From NCBI GenBank assembly GCA_947168855.1, contig CAMVNO010000001.1:325077-389076 (forward strand): a DNA stretch of 64,000 bases, written 5' to 3'. A program made the position numbers and the translations under genes. Below the pieces are notes generated by a model. The model was given only the letters and a program-made list of their open reading frames with translations, ran no database searches and was not told the origin of the DNA. This document shows, piece by piece, positions 9,906-18,578 of the stretch. Every line of letters starts with the position of its first letter. Within the stretch, counting starts at the first letter, position 1. The DNA is from an uncultured Clostridia bacterium. Its GTDB lineage: Bacteria > Bacillota > Clostridia > Christensenellales > CAG-138.

Positions 9906-11714
9906 ATGAAGAAATACCTATTGATTCTTTTATCGACCGTTTTTTTGATCGCCTGCGGCACGCCTGTGCAGCAGTGGATTTCTGTGTCAACCCCGGAAAC
10001 GATTGCTTCCGTCGCAGAACCGACTCCGGATGAGGATCCCGTAATCGCCGCGCCGACCGAAGTTCCGAAAACGCTTCCGCCCGTACCGACGCCCACGCCG
10101 GAACCCACGCCGACGCCGGAGCCCACTCCTGAGCCCACGCCGACGCCCATTCCCTTCGATGAAAACGAGGAAACGCTCATGCTGGATGCGCTCGCGTACG
10201 GCAAAGAGCTTCAAATCGTCTCCACCAGAGGCATAAAGCCCTCTGTTTACAGCAGTACGGATCCCGACAATCGAAAGTATATCTTCCCCTTCACGCCGAC
10301 CGAAGGCGTGTACTCACACGAGTGGATCGTTCTCGATACGGTTAAAGCGGACGATCGTACCTTCTACCGTCTTCGTCCGATCGGCGCGAGCTCCGAGGGC
10401 TATCTTGACGTCCGTTCCGTTCAGGAAACTAAACTGACCGAACCCGAAAGCATCTATGCCGTCATGGTGCGTCCGCACGGCATTATGTACTCGGCGCGTA
10501 CGGTGGAATCGGTAACTGCTGCGCATGCCGACTATACCGTCGTTCGCGTGATCGGTATCGACGCGGAAAAAAAGTACGCCGCCGTAATGAATACGGAAGG
10601 CAAAACCGGCTATGTACAGCTCGGACAGATCCGGTTTGTGGATGAAGAAACCTTCCTTGCCCTTTTGCATCAGTCCTGCGAGACTCCCGAGAGCGATTTC
10701 TCGGCCGAAGAGCTCGTTTCCGACGCGTACGAATACGTCGGAGAGCCGTATGCGGATTCGGCATCGTTTCTTTATGACATGCTGTGCGCCGAAGGACTTC
10801 ATTTCAATGAGGTATATTACAAGTTCTATCAAAAGCCGCTCGATGACGAAACGCTGTACCCGAAGCACCTCTATGTCACGCAGATCTACAACTCCCTGCT
10901 CTTCAGGCTGTTCAACAGCTCCGGCGATCAGGTGACCTGTGAAGGCGAAGAGACCGAATGGCAGTATATCGGCGATTACGAATCAATCGAAGCGGGCGAT
11001 CTTCTGTTCTTTGCGGATGACACCGGAAAAGGCGACGCCGTGATCCGCGACGTTGAAGTCGTGGTACACGGTCCCTATTCCGGAGACCTGACCGAATGCG
11101 GTCTGTATCTCGGCGACGGACGTATGCTGACCGTTCGCAACGGCGTTGTCACCGATGCGGAGATTGATCAGATTTCCGTGAAAAACTTTGACAGTGCAAG
11201 ACGTATCTGCCCGTATGTTGTTGATGAGAAGGCGCATTTCATCGAATGCCTGATCTCTGCGATCTATGACCGTCTCGGTACGCCGTACAGCAATGCGCGC
11301 CGTATCGGCGACGAAGCGTACGACTGCTCCGGACTCATCTGCTGGCTCTTCCGCGGTTACGATTATCTGAGAGAGGCTCCGTCCGTGCCTGTTTTTGATC
11401 TGACCGCATCGGCCTGGGGCAGAATCCCCTCCGTGAGCAACGGAAAAACCCGGATCGTGTTTGCGGATACGGGCGTTACGCGCAAAAATAAAGAAGACTT
11501 TGCAAATCTGCAGCGCGGCGACCTTATCGTTTTGCTGAATGAAAAGCGCAACAAGCCCGGACATATCATGGTCTACCTCGGCAACAATACGGTGATCCAT
11601 TCTACGCGGATCGACGGACGTTATCAGGGAACGCTCGTTGCGCGGTTCCGCCCGCATCTGCAATCATTGTATTCCGTATCGCGCCGCATTGAATCCATTA
11701 CCCCGATCGGTTGA
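9906..11714 (+). CDS. Secreted lipoprotein with SH3-like region and NlpC/P60 endopeptidase domain
   Basis: A 602-residue cell-wall lipoprotein likely cleaving gamma-D-Glu-diamino acid bonds in peptidoglycan peptides. A signal peptide ends in the lipobox LIAC (C18 would be lipidated). A Thr-Pro-Glu repeat linker (PTPEPTPTPEP) follows at about 60-85. Bacterial SH3-like segments occupy the middle, and an NlpC/P60 domain begins near residue 455. The catalytic Cys is C474 (YDCSGLICWL) and the His lies in KPGHIMVYLGNN. The ATG at 9906 is set by the lipoprotein signal start MKKYLLILL. A degenerate NlpC-like segment may precede the catalytic one (YEYVGEPYADS near 280). Confidence 0.85.
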   Translation: MKKYLLILLSTVFLIACGTPVQQWISVSTPETIASVAEPTPDEDPVIAAPTEVPKTLPPVPTPTPEPTPTPEPTPEPTPTPIPFDENEETLMLDALAYGKELQIVSTRGIKPSVYSSTDPDNRKYIFPFTPTEGVYSHEWIVLDTVKADDRTFYRLRPIGASSEGYLDVRSVQETKLTEPESIYAVMVRPHGIMYSARTVESVTAAHADYTVVRVIGIDAEKKYAAVMNTEGKTGYVQLGQIRFVDEETFLALLHQSCETPESDFSAEELVSDAYEYVGEPYADSASFLYDMLCAEGLHFNEVYYKFYQKPLDDETLYPKHLYVTQIYNSLLFRLFNSSGDQVTCEGEETEWQYIGDYESIEAGDLLFFADDTGKGDAVIRDVEVVVHGPYSGDLTECGLYLGDGRMLTVRNGVVTDAEIDQISVKNFDSARRICPYVVDEKAHFIECLISAIYDRLGTPYSNARRIGDEAYDCSGLICWLFRGYDYLREAPSVPVFDLTASAWGRIPSVSNGKTRIVFADTGVTRKNKEDFANLQRGDLIVLLNEKRNKPGHIMVYLGNNTVIHSTRIDGRYQGTLVARFRPHLQSLYSVSRRIESITPIG

Positions 11715-11721
11715 TAAACAC

Positions 11722-11757
11722 AGCGATCCCCCGGAAATTCCGGGGGATCGCTTTTTC
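11722..11757. terminator. Bidirectional terminator between lipoprotein gene and apbE
   Basis: A long perfect stem AGCGATCCCCCGG / CCGGGGGATCGCT followed by TTTTTCTTT, between two convergent genes. Confidence 0.92.
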
Positions 11758-11766
11758 TTTCGGTCT

Positions 11767-12708
11767 TTACGGATATGCAATGCGCGTTCCGTCGGAATAC
11801 AGGAAGATCGCGCGAACGCCGTAACGATCAAGAAGTTCTTTGCTTCTCTCCTCCCCGAGCACAAAGCATGCGGTGGAAAGCGCGTCGCAAAGATCGGAGC
11901 GCGTCCCGATGATCGTGACCGAGGCGAGTCCGTTTGAGACGGGCATGCCCGTCTTCGGCTCAAGAATGTGATGATACCGTACGCCGTCGAGTTCAAAGAA
12001 GCGCTCGTACGTGCCGCTTGTCACGATCGCCGCGTCGTTCAACTTCAGTATCTCCTCGCTCTGTTCCGGCGTGCCGTTCGGATTGCGTATGCCGATCGTC
12101 CAGGAACTGCCGTCCTGCTTTGCGCCGATTGTGACGACGTTGCCGCCCATATTGATGCAGGCGCCGGCGACGCCCTGTTCACGAAGATACGCGGCGACGC
12201 GATCCGCAATATAGCCCTTTGCGATCCCGCCCAAATCGATCTCTGCGCCGTTTTTCAGCGTGACGGTGTTTCCGTCGATCTCGATGTTCCGATAATCGAC
12301 GCGCGACGCCGCCGAACGCAGCGCTTCGCGGTCCGGAACGGACGGATCATCCGCCGTAAAGTCCCACAGCGCGGAGACCGGCGCGATCGTAATATCAAAC
12401 GCGCCCCCGCTCTGTTCCCCGATCTCGACGGCGAGCCGCAGCAGCGCCGCGGTCTCCGGATGCACCTCGACCGGATTGCCGTCTGCGTGGTTCAGCGTCC
12501 AGACGTCGCTCCCCTCGACCGTTCTGCTCAGCACAGCCTCATAACCGGCAATGATCTTCATTGCTTCGTCGACCGTATCCTGCGGCGCGTACGCCGTGAT
12601 CGTTACAACCGTATCACAGGCGATCCCCGCAGCGGAATGCGCAAGCTCCGTTTTGCAGCCGAAGAGCGGAAGCAGCAGGATCAATGCGCACAAAAGGATC
12701 CGTTTCAC
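11767..12708 (-). CDS. apbE: FAD:protein FMN transferase (ApbE), lipoprotein
   Basis: A 313-residue enzyme that covalently attaches FMN to Thr/Ser of exported flavoproteins. It has an N-terminal signal with lipobox LFGC (C18), then ApbE motifs: AYAPQDTVDEAM, GGAFDITIAPVSALWDF, DLGGIAKGYIAD and GNVVTIG. It is the last gene of a reverse-strand operon and overlaps the Gx transporter by 4 nt. Its neighbours fit an extracellular flavin or electron-transfer module. No flavin-accepting FMN-binding protein lies in the window. Confidence 0.94.
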   Translation of the reverse strand: MKRILLCALILLLPLFGCKTELAHSAAGIACDTVVTITAYAPQDTVDEAMKIIAGYEAVLSRTVEGSDVWTLNHADGNPVEVHPETAALLRLAVEIGEQSGGAFDITIAPVSALWDFTADDPSVPDREALRSAASRVDYRNIEIDGNTVTLKNGAEIDLGGIAKGYIADRVAAYLREQGVAGACINMGGNVVTIGAKQDGSSWTIGIRNPNGTPEQSEEILKLNDAAIVTSGTYERFFELDGVRYHHILEPKTGMPVSNGLASVTIIGTRSDLCDALSTACFVLGEERSKELLDRYGVRAIFLYSDGTRIAYP

Positions 12709-13211
12709 GCGCCGTTCCTCCTTTCATACCGTTCGATCCCGAAAAACGCCGCGCGCGCGGCGACGCCGAGCAGCAGTCCCGTCGCCGTTCCGCTGATGAA
12801 CAGCCACGGCGCGTAGAACAGTACAGGCTTCCAGGAGATCAGCAGAGCGCCGACGAGGCATTGACCGAGGATGTGCAGGATACCGCCGACCGTACTCACC
12901 GGAACGGCGGAAACATGCGGAATGCGGTGCAGAAGAAGCATCGCCGCGACAGAGAAAATGCCGCCCGCCAGCGCATAGAGCGCGCCGACGGCATTCCCAA
13001 ACAGTAGGGACGACAGCCCGACCTTGACGAGCATCAGGATCACCGTCTCGACCGGACGCATATAAAACACCGCGTAAAGCAGAACCAGATTGGACAATCC
13101 GAGCTTGATCCCGGGCACGGACGGCACCAGCGGGATCAGCGAGTCGATATAGCCGAGAATCAATGCGGCGGCGGCGAGAAGCGCCATTTTGGTGAGCGTG
13201 CGGATATTCAT
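12705..13211 (-). CDS. Gx transporter family protein (heptaprenyl diphosphate synthase component I-like)
   Basis: A 168-residue integral membrane protein with about five hydrophobic segments. It starts MNIRTLTKMALLAAAALILGY and contains the family pattern SLIPLVPSVPGIKLGLSNLV. The Pfam name (Hpre_diP_synt_I) is historical; the protein looks like a small ECF-S-type transporter, and the pairing with ApbE and the NusG-II protein suggests flavin or flavin-precursor handling. It overlaps both neighbours by 4 nt. Confidence 0.85.
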   Translation of the reverse strand: MNIRTLTKMALLAAAALILGYIDSLIPLVPSVPGIKLGLSNLVLLYAVFYMRPVETVILMLVKVGLSSLLFGNAVGALYALAGGIFSVAAMLLLHRIPHVSAVPVSTVGGILHILGQCLVGALLISWKPVLFYAPWLFISGTATGLLLGVAARAAFFGIERYERRNGA

Positions 13212-13624
13212 TGTCCGTCCCCCGCATACTCGATAAAGACCTTATGCGGTGCGCAGACGATCCACGTGCCGAGCGGGCGGGTCTGCACGGTCTCCGCGCT
13301 GAGCTTTCCCTGCTTCACGCATTCCTTATGCGGGCAGTTCGCTTGCTCCATCCACGCCTCGCCGTTCTCGACGCGAATGACGTTCTCCTCCTCCGCTCCG
13401 GTCGCTTCTTCCGCAATCTCTCCGTTTCGGATCACGATCGTACGGGTTTCCCATGCCGGGACCGAAACCGACTGTCCGTCCCCGTAGCGAATGATAAAGC
13501 GATCCGCCGCGCCGGTTTTCGGACGCAGAAGCAGACAAACGACGATCACGAGCGCAGCAAAAGCAATTGCCGCGCCCGTCAGAAGCCAGTTTTGTTTTTT
13601 GCGATCACCGGTCTTTTGTTCCAT
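13208..13624 (-). CDS. NusG domain II-containing membrane-anchored protein
   Basis: A 138-residue protein with one N-terminal transmembrane helix (WLLTGAAIAFAALVIVVCLL) and an extracellular NusG-II domain carrying CPHKECVKQG. Such proteins sit next to Gx transporters and ApbE in Firmicutes. I chose the ATG at 13624, with GGAGG upstream (spacing long), rather than a start 45 nt upstream. It overlaps the upstream peptidase gene by 20 nt, indicating one transcript. Function is unknown; the paired cysteines suggest a redox or metal role, which is inference. Confidence 0.82.
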   Translation of the reverse strand: MEQKTGDRKKQNWLLTGAAIAFAALVIVVCLLLRPKTGAADRFIIRYGDGQSVSVPAWETRTIVIRNGEIAEEATGAEEENVIRVENGEAWMEQANCPHKECVKQGKLSAETVQTRPLGTWIVCAPHKVFIEYAGDGQ

Positions 13625-15329
13625 TGAGATCGTCCGTTCCTCCGTCTTGCCGAATGCGAAGAAGTTCATGCGCCGTTTTTGCGAGTCGGTCCGGATCAAA
13701 CGGATCGCCGAGCCCCACGTATTCCATCATCTTCCGGAACGGCAAGCCGTTTCGGCGCAGCAAAACCGTGCGATAAGCGTCCCTTGCCGCTTCCGGATCC
13801 CTTTTCCCCATCAGATACAATTCCAGCGCCGCCGTCATGCTTGCCGCATAGCTGATGTAATAAAACGGCGACTGAAACGTGTGCGGGATCCGCGTCCAGG
13901 AGCGAGCCTCCGTGCCGAGCGTATCCAGCCCGAATTGTGCGCAGAGCCGTCCGTATTCCGCGTTCAGAGCTTCCAGCGTCGGTTCCGGCTGCGCATACGC
14001 AAACTGCTGAAACGCATCTTCTACACAGCCGTCAATCAGCGCATAGAGCGCGTAAAACAGCTCGGCTGTCTCCGCCGCTTCCGAGAGTTCGCCATATATG
14101 GTATCATATCGCAAAACGGTCAGCAGTTCAAGCCCCTGCGCGTCGATTTCGGCAAGATCGAGCGAGCCTGCCGCATCCGTGTCTTCCCCGTTCAGATAAA
14201 ACGATGCGTAGTGTCCGAATTCATGGATCACCGTCGGAACGGTTTCGAAATCGCCGGTCCACGCGCTGAACAGAAACGGCGCGCCGTACGTCGCGAAATA
14301 CGTCGTGAAGCTTCCCGGCATGCGCTTGAAATCGTTTCCGAGGTCATACATTTCGTGCGAGATCATGTATTCCCACGGCTCAGACAGCATCGGAAGCACC
14401 GCCGTCACCGCATCTTCCATGCGCTTCATCGTCGGTTCCTGTTCAAACACTGCGCCGTAAAGCGCGCCCGCGGCGCCGTAGAAATCGCGCTGCAACTTGA
14501 TAAACACCGGCACAAGCGTTTCGCGAACATGTTCCGAAAGCAGCGCAGCGTCATCGGGCGAATAATCGCGGTCCAGACACGCATATCGGTATTCGGCATA
14601 GGAACCGTATCCGAGCGTTTCGCCGATCTCTCTGCGTACGCGGATCAGATCAAGACAGATCGCGCCCGCTTCCCGGTTGAACAAATCCAGATACGCCTCA
14701 TACAGATCGGTAAACGCCTCCGGGGACAGCGTCGGATCGGACAGGATCTCATCTCCTGTCCAGGTCCTTCCGCCGCGTTCCAAAAAGAGACGGTCCGAAA
14801 GCGCTTCATACGCGCCCACAAGCGCGCGCTCCCGCTCGATCAGCGGCAATACCGAAAGATCGGAAAGCGCATCCTCCGCCTTAAGCGCTTCGATCGTTTC
14901 CGGGTCGTACCGGTCCTTCAGCGCAGGATCCTCCGTGAGCAGAAGCGCGGCGTCGACAAGAATGCAGGACAGCTCGCTGATCTGCAGGGAAAGCGTATCG
15001 TAGGCGCGCTTGTTTGCTTCGTTTGTCACATCCCGGCAATAACGGACATACGCGATCGCGGCGTCGGTCCTGAGCTTTTGATACGCCTCCGTTCTTGCGT
15101 CGAGCGTCTCCTGCGCGTGCCGTCCCGTCAGTTCGCCGTGTTCGATCCGAAACAGCATTTCCTTTGCCCGCGCAAGCTCCAGACCCGCGTCCGCGCCGGT
15201 ATCGCCGAGTTCGGAAAAGGGCCGCGCGGTATGATACGCCTTTTCGGAATCATACGCTTCGCTGTGTTTGCAGCCGAATCCGCTGCAAAGGATCAACCCG
15301 ATCAGCAGCAGGCACAAAAATCGTTTCAT
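13605..15329 (-). CDS. M3-family (oligoendopeptidase F-like) zinc peptidase, lipoprotein
   Basis: A 574-residue secreted metallopeptidase. The N-terminus MKRFLCLLLIGLILCSGFGC is a lipoprotein signal with C20 as the lipid site. The body is helical. The zinc motif is HEFGH (TVIHEFGHYASFY) near residue 368, with LDLAEIDAQGLE downstream supplying the third ligand as in M3 peptidases. It is the first gene of the operon leading to the NusG-II, Gx and ApbE genes. Most oligoendopeptidase F enzymes are cytosolic, so export as a lipoprotein is notable. Confidence 0.85.
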   Translation of the reverse strand: MKRFLCLLLIGLILCSGFGCKHSEAYDSEKAYHTARPFSELGDTGADAGLELARAKEMLFRIEHGELTGRHAQETLDARTEAYQKLRTDAAIAYVRYCRDVTNEANKRAYDTLSLQISELSCILVDAALLLTEDPALKDRYDPETIEALKAEDALSDLSVLPLIERERALVGAYEALSDRLFLERGGRTWTGDEILSDPTLSPEAFTDLYEAYLDLFNREAGAICLDLIRVRREIGETLGYGSYAEYRYACLDRDYSPDDAALLSEHVRETLVPVFIKLQRDFYGAAGALYGAVFEQEPTMKRMEDAVTAVLPMLSEPWEYMISHEMYDLGNDFKRMPGSFTTYFATYGAPFLFSAWTGDFETVPTVIHEFGHYASFYLNGEDTDAAGSLDLAEIDAQGLELLTVLRYDTIYGELSEAAETAELFYALYALIDGCVEDAFQQFAYAQPEPTLEALNAEYGRLCAQFGLDTLGTEARSWTRIPHTFQSPFYYISYAASMTAALELYLMGKRDPEAARDAYRTVLLRRNGLPFRKMMEYVGLGDPFDPDRLAKTAHELLRIRQDGGTDDLNGTKDR

Positions 15330-15427
15330 GGATCGCCTTTCCGGCGCGTCGACTCGTTCTGTTGTCGGCGCATCCGATACAGTTTACGCGGAATTCCCCG
15401 ATTTTTGTATGCAAATTCAAGAATCTG

Positions 15428-15456
15428 TTGTCATAGCGCCGAAAATATGATATAAA
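15428..15456 (+). promoter_or_regulatory. Promoter for ddl-murF
   Basis: TTGTCA at 15428-15433 and TATAAA at 15451-15456 with a 17-nt spacer. The ddl ATG is 22 nt downstream, with GTGAGG as ribosome binding site. Confidence 0.7.
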
Positions 15457-15478
15457 GATAGGATAGTGAGGTAAGTTT

Positions 15479-16507
15479 ATGAAAATTGCAGTATTGGCAG
15501 GCGGTCTTTCCCCCGAGCGCGACGTTTCGTTCTCGAGCGGGACCATGGCCGCAAACGCATTGCTCTCTCTGGGTCATCAGGCGATCCTGGTCGATCTCTT
15601 TTTCGGCTTGCCCGAATGGGACGGCAAGACCGATCTGTTCGCCGGCGCAAAGCCGCTTCCGCCGTTCCGTGTTTCGGAAGCGGAACCGGATCTCGATGCG
15701 CTGCGCAGTTCCCGCAAAAAGGGCTATAACGATTACATCGGGCTTAACGTGCCCGAGCTCTGCGAAAAGGCGGATATCGTTTATATGGCGCTGCACGGCG
15801 ACTGCGGCGAAAACGGCGAGCTGCAGGCGTTCTTTGACGCGCGCGGCATCCGCTACACCGGCTCCGGCGCGCATGGCTGCCGCAACGCTATGGATAAATG
15901 GATCAGTAAGCAGATGTTTATGCAGGCGGGCATTCTGACCCCGCGCGGGCAGCTTCTGAAAGTGGGCGATCCGATCGATCCGGACACGTTCCCCATCCCC
16001 TGCGTCGTCAAGCCCTGCAACGGCGGCTCGTCGATCGGCGTCTCGATCGTCAACGACCGGCGCGATCTCTACGACGCGCTGAAGCTTGCGTTTTCCATGG
16101 AAAACACCATCCTCGTCGAAGAGTACATCAAGGGTCGCGAGCTGTCCTGCGGAATCCTCGGCGATACGGCGCTGCCGCCGATCGAGATCATTCCGCTGCA
16201 CGGCTTCTATGACTATAAAAACAAATATCAGGCAGGCGCATCGCGTGAGGTCACGCCCGCCGAGATCGACGCGGAAACGACCGAACGGATCCAGAAGATC
16301 GCGCTGGACGTCTTCCGGCTCCTCGGACTCGAGGTGTACGGACGCATCGATTTTCTCTTGACCGGGAAAGGCGAAGCCTACTGTCTCGAGGCGAACACGC
16401 TGCCCGGCATGACCCCGACCTCCCTGCTGCCGCAGGAGGCCAAGGTCATCGGATATTCCTACGAACAGCTCTGCGACACAATCATTTCGCTGTCGCTCAA
16501 TAAGTGA
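15479..16507 (+). CDS. ddl: D-alanine--D-alanine ligase
   Basis: A 342-residue ATP-grasp enzyme making the D-Ala-D-Ala end of the peptidoglycan stem. It starts MKIAVLAGGLSPERDVSFSSG (family signature). It shows MALHGDCGENGELQAFF, the ATP-grasp loop PCNGGSSIGVSIV, VEEYIKGRELSCG and the metal-binding end EANTLPGMTPTSLLPQEA. There is no frame damage. It is followed 1 nt later by murF, which uses its product. Confidence 0.95.
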   Translation: MKIAVLAGGLSPERDVSFSSGTMAANALLSLGHQAILVDLFFGLPEWDGKTDLFAGAKPLPPFRVSEAEPDLDALRSSRKKGYNDYIGLNVPELCEKADIVYMALHGDCGENGELQAFFDARGIRYTGSGAHGCRNAMDKWISKQMFMQAGILTPRGQLLKVGDPIDPDTFPIPCVVKPCNGGSSIGVSIVNDRRDLYDALKLAFSMENTILVEEYIKGRELSCGILGDTALPPIEIIPLHGFYDYKNKYQAGASREVTPAEIDAETTERIQKIALDVFRLLGLEVYGRIDFLLTGKGEAYCLEANTLPGMTPTSLLPQEAKVIGYSYEQLCDTIISLSLNK

Positions 16508-16508
16508 T

Positions 16509-17834
16509 ATGTCTGCACGGTTTACGATCAAAGAATTGCTCGAAGCCACCGGCGGGACGCTGTACGCGCCGTCGGATTTCGGCGACCCCATCGTCGACGG
16601 ACTGACCATCGACACACGAACGCTCGTGCCCGGCATGGCGTACGTCGCGATCCGCGGCGGCACGTTCGACGGGCATCGGTTCATTCCGGACGCGATGGAA
16701 AAAGGCGCGGTTTTAAGCATCTCCGATACCGACGTGCCGTATCCGCATATCCGTGTCGACAACACCGTCCTCGCCTATCAGAACATTGCCAAAATGCATC
16801 GCGAGCGGTTTGATCTGCCGGTCGTGTGCATCACCGGCAGCGTCGGGAAAACCACGACCAAGGAAATGGTGAAAGCGGTATTGGAAACCACGCTCCGCAC
16901 CCACGCGACCGTCGGAAACCTCAACAATCAGACCGGCGTGCCGACAACCGTTTTGCAGATTTCGGAAGCGCACGAAGTCTCCGTCATGGAGCTCGGCACG
17001 AACCACTTCGGCGAGATAGACGCGATCGCGCGCGTTGCCCAGCCTACGATCTGCCTGTTCACGAACATCGGCGAAGCGCATATCGAATTCTTCGGCTCGC
17101 GGGAGGGCATTTTCCGCGGCAAGACCGAGATGCTCAAACATATGCGTCCGGGCGGAACGGTCGTTGCAAACGGCGACGACGATTATTTAAGAAGCATCCC
17201 GAACGCGATCACGTACGGGTTTTCCGAGGGCGTCGACGTTCGCGCCGTCGAGCTTCTGGAAGACGGGCTCTCCGGCGTTTCCTTTACCGCTGAGCTGTTC
17301 GGAAAGCGCCTTCCCGTCCGGCTTTCCGTCGCGGGAAAGCACATGGTACAAAACGCGTTGGCGGCGCTGACCGTCGCGCATCTTCTGCACGTACCGGACG
17401 AAGCCGCGCTGATGGCGCTTTCGGCGTTTCAGCCCGGCGCCGGACGCTCGAGCGTCATTCATACGGACCGGTTCACGATCATCGACGGGTCCTATAACTG
17501 CAATCCGACTTCGATGGAAGCCGCGCTCGACGTGCTCAAGACCGCCGCGGGACGCAGGGTCTGCATCTTCGGCGATATGCTGGAGCTCGGCGAAAACGCG
17601 TCGGCGTTCCATGCGCGCATCGGCGCGTACGCAAAGCAGCTCGGGATCGACCGCATGCTGACCGTCGGCACGCTTGCAAAGAACGCCGCGTTCGATCCGA
17701 ACGACGCGTATGCTACCGTCGACGCACTTCTTTCAGTCCTCCCCTCGCTTTTGTGCGACGGCGACACGATCCTCGTCAAAGCATCATTCGGCATGCACCT
17801 CAAAGCCGTCGTCGACGCGATCAAAGCAATGTAA
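16509..17834 (+). CDS. murF: UDP-N-acetylmuramoyl-tripeptide--D-alanyl-D-alanine ligase
   Basis: A 441-residue Mur ligase joining D-Ala-D-Ala to the UDP-MurNAc-tripeptide. The N-terminal domain includes IDTRTLVPGMAYVAIRGGTFDGHRF. The P-loop is GSVGKTTTKEM near residue 115. The central domain has VMELGTNHFGEI, and the C-terminal domain includes IDGSYNCNPTSMEAAL. It sits 1 nt after ddl, so the two make one biosynthetic operon. Confidence 0.96.
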   Translation: MSARFTIKELLEATGGTLYAPSDFGDPIVDGLTIDTRTLVPGMAYVAIRGGTFDGHRFIPDAMEKGAVLSISDTDVPYPHIRVDNTVLAYQNIAKMHRERFDLPVVCITGSVGKTTTKEMVKAVLETTLRTHATVGNLNNQTGVPTTVLQISEAHEVSVMELGTNHFGEIDAIARVAQPTICLFTNIGEAHIEFFGSREGIFRGKTEMLKHMRPGGTVVANGDDDYLRSIPNAITYGFSEGVDVRAVELLEDGLSGVSFTAELFGKRLPVRLSVAGKHMVQNALAALTVAHLLHVPDEAALMALSAFQPGAGRSSVIHTDRFTIIDGSYNCNPTSMEAALDVLKTAAGRRVCIFGDMLELGENASAFHARIGAYAKQLGIDRMLTVGTLAKNAAFDPNDAYATVDALLSVLPSLLCDGDTILVKASFGMHLKAVVDAIKAM

Positions 17835-17889
17835 CGGATATGACAAAAGCCCCTCCTTTCGGGCGACACGCATAAGAAAGTTACGGATG

Positions 17890-17918
17890 GAGCAGTCAGA
17901 TCGGCTGCTCTGTTTTTT
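17890..17918 (+). terminator. Probable terminator after murF
   Basis: Stem GAGCAG / CTGCTC with a 9-nt loop and a TGTTTTTT tail, 56 nt after the murF stop. Confidence 0.65.
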
Positions 17919-17988
17919 GTTTGTCAAGCCGTTTGCGTCATGGATAGCGGTTCTTTTGACCTAATAAAAATATGTTGTAAGAAAACGC

Positions 17989-18046
17989 TTGACAAATTCC
18001 GGACTCTGTTATAATATAAATATGTTAATATAAATGTGTTTATATA
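17989..18046 (+). promoter_or_regulatory. Promoter with overlapping AT-rich inverted repeat (probable TetR operator)
   Basis: TTGACA at 17989-17994 and TATAAT at 18010-18015 (15-nt spacer, short). Covering and following the -10 is an imperfect palindrome, TATAAATATGTT...(reverse) TATAAACACATT, at about 18015-18044. The octamer AATATGTT also occurs just upstream near 17969. The third gene of the operon encodes a TetR-type protein, so autorepression here is the simple inference. Confidence 0.6.
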
Positions 18047-18062
18047 AAATAGAAAGGCAGAG

Positions 18063-18578
18063 TTGACAAAGATGATTCTGATTGTAAATACCACTGCAGA
18101 CACATCCGTTACGGACGAGCTGAAAAAAAGAATGTCAGAATGCACGACCGATTTCGAGGTCATCGAAGCCGAAAGCCTGAAGATCAGTCACTGCATCGGC
18201 TGTAATTACTGCTGGCTCAAGACGCCCGGGGAATGCACGATCAAGGATGATTATGAAATGATCCTCAAAAAGGTCGTACACGCGGACCAGATGTGGGTCG
18301 TTTCGGACACTGCGCTCGGCTTCATTGATCATAAAGGGAAGAACGTCTATGACAGGATGATCCCGGCACTGACGATGTATCTGAAGTTTTACAAGGGGCA
18401 GCTGCGGCACGTGCCGAGATATCAGAAGCTGCCGGATATTGGGCTCATCTATCTCGGGAGCGCAGATAAAGCGTTTTTGAAGCGTTGGAATGAAAGAGCT
18501 GCCCTGAACTTTATGCGAAAGTCACTGGGCGTGTTTGAAAGAGACGAACTGAAGGAGGCGGTATCATGCATGTGCTGA
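18063..18578 (+). CDS. Flavodoxin-fold NAD(P)H-dependent oxidoreductase (Cys-motif type)
   Basis: A 171-residue flavodoxin-like protein (ILIVNTTADTS start of the FMN fold) with the family motif HCIGCNYCWLKTPGECTIKDD. Its physiological electron acceptor is unknown. A TTG start at 18063 is preferred because GAAAGG ends 5 nt before it; the next ATG (18072) would have a 14-nt spacer. It overlaps the following flavoprotein gene by 13 nt, so the two are probably coexpressed partners controlled by the TetR protein. Confidence 0.78.
   Translation: MTKMILIVNTTADTSVTDELKKRMSECTTDFEVIEAESLKISHCIGCNYCWLKTPGECTIKDDYEMILKKVVHADQMWVVSDTALGFIDHKGKNVYDRMIPALTMYLKFYKGQLRHVPRYQKLPDIGLIYLGSADKAFLKRWNERAALNFMRKSLGVFERDELKEAVSCMC

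Noticed and set aside
13491-15455. A 654-codon plus-strand frame
   Set aside because: Antisense shadow of the M3-like peptidase, which has signal peptide and zinc motif in the other direction.
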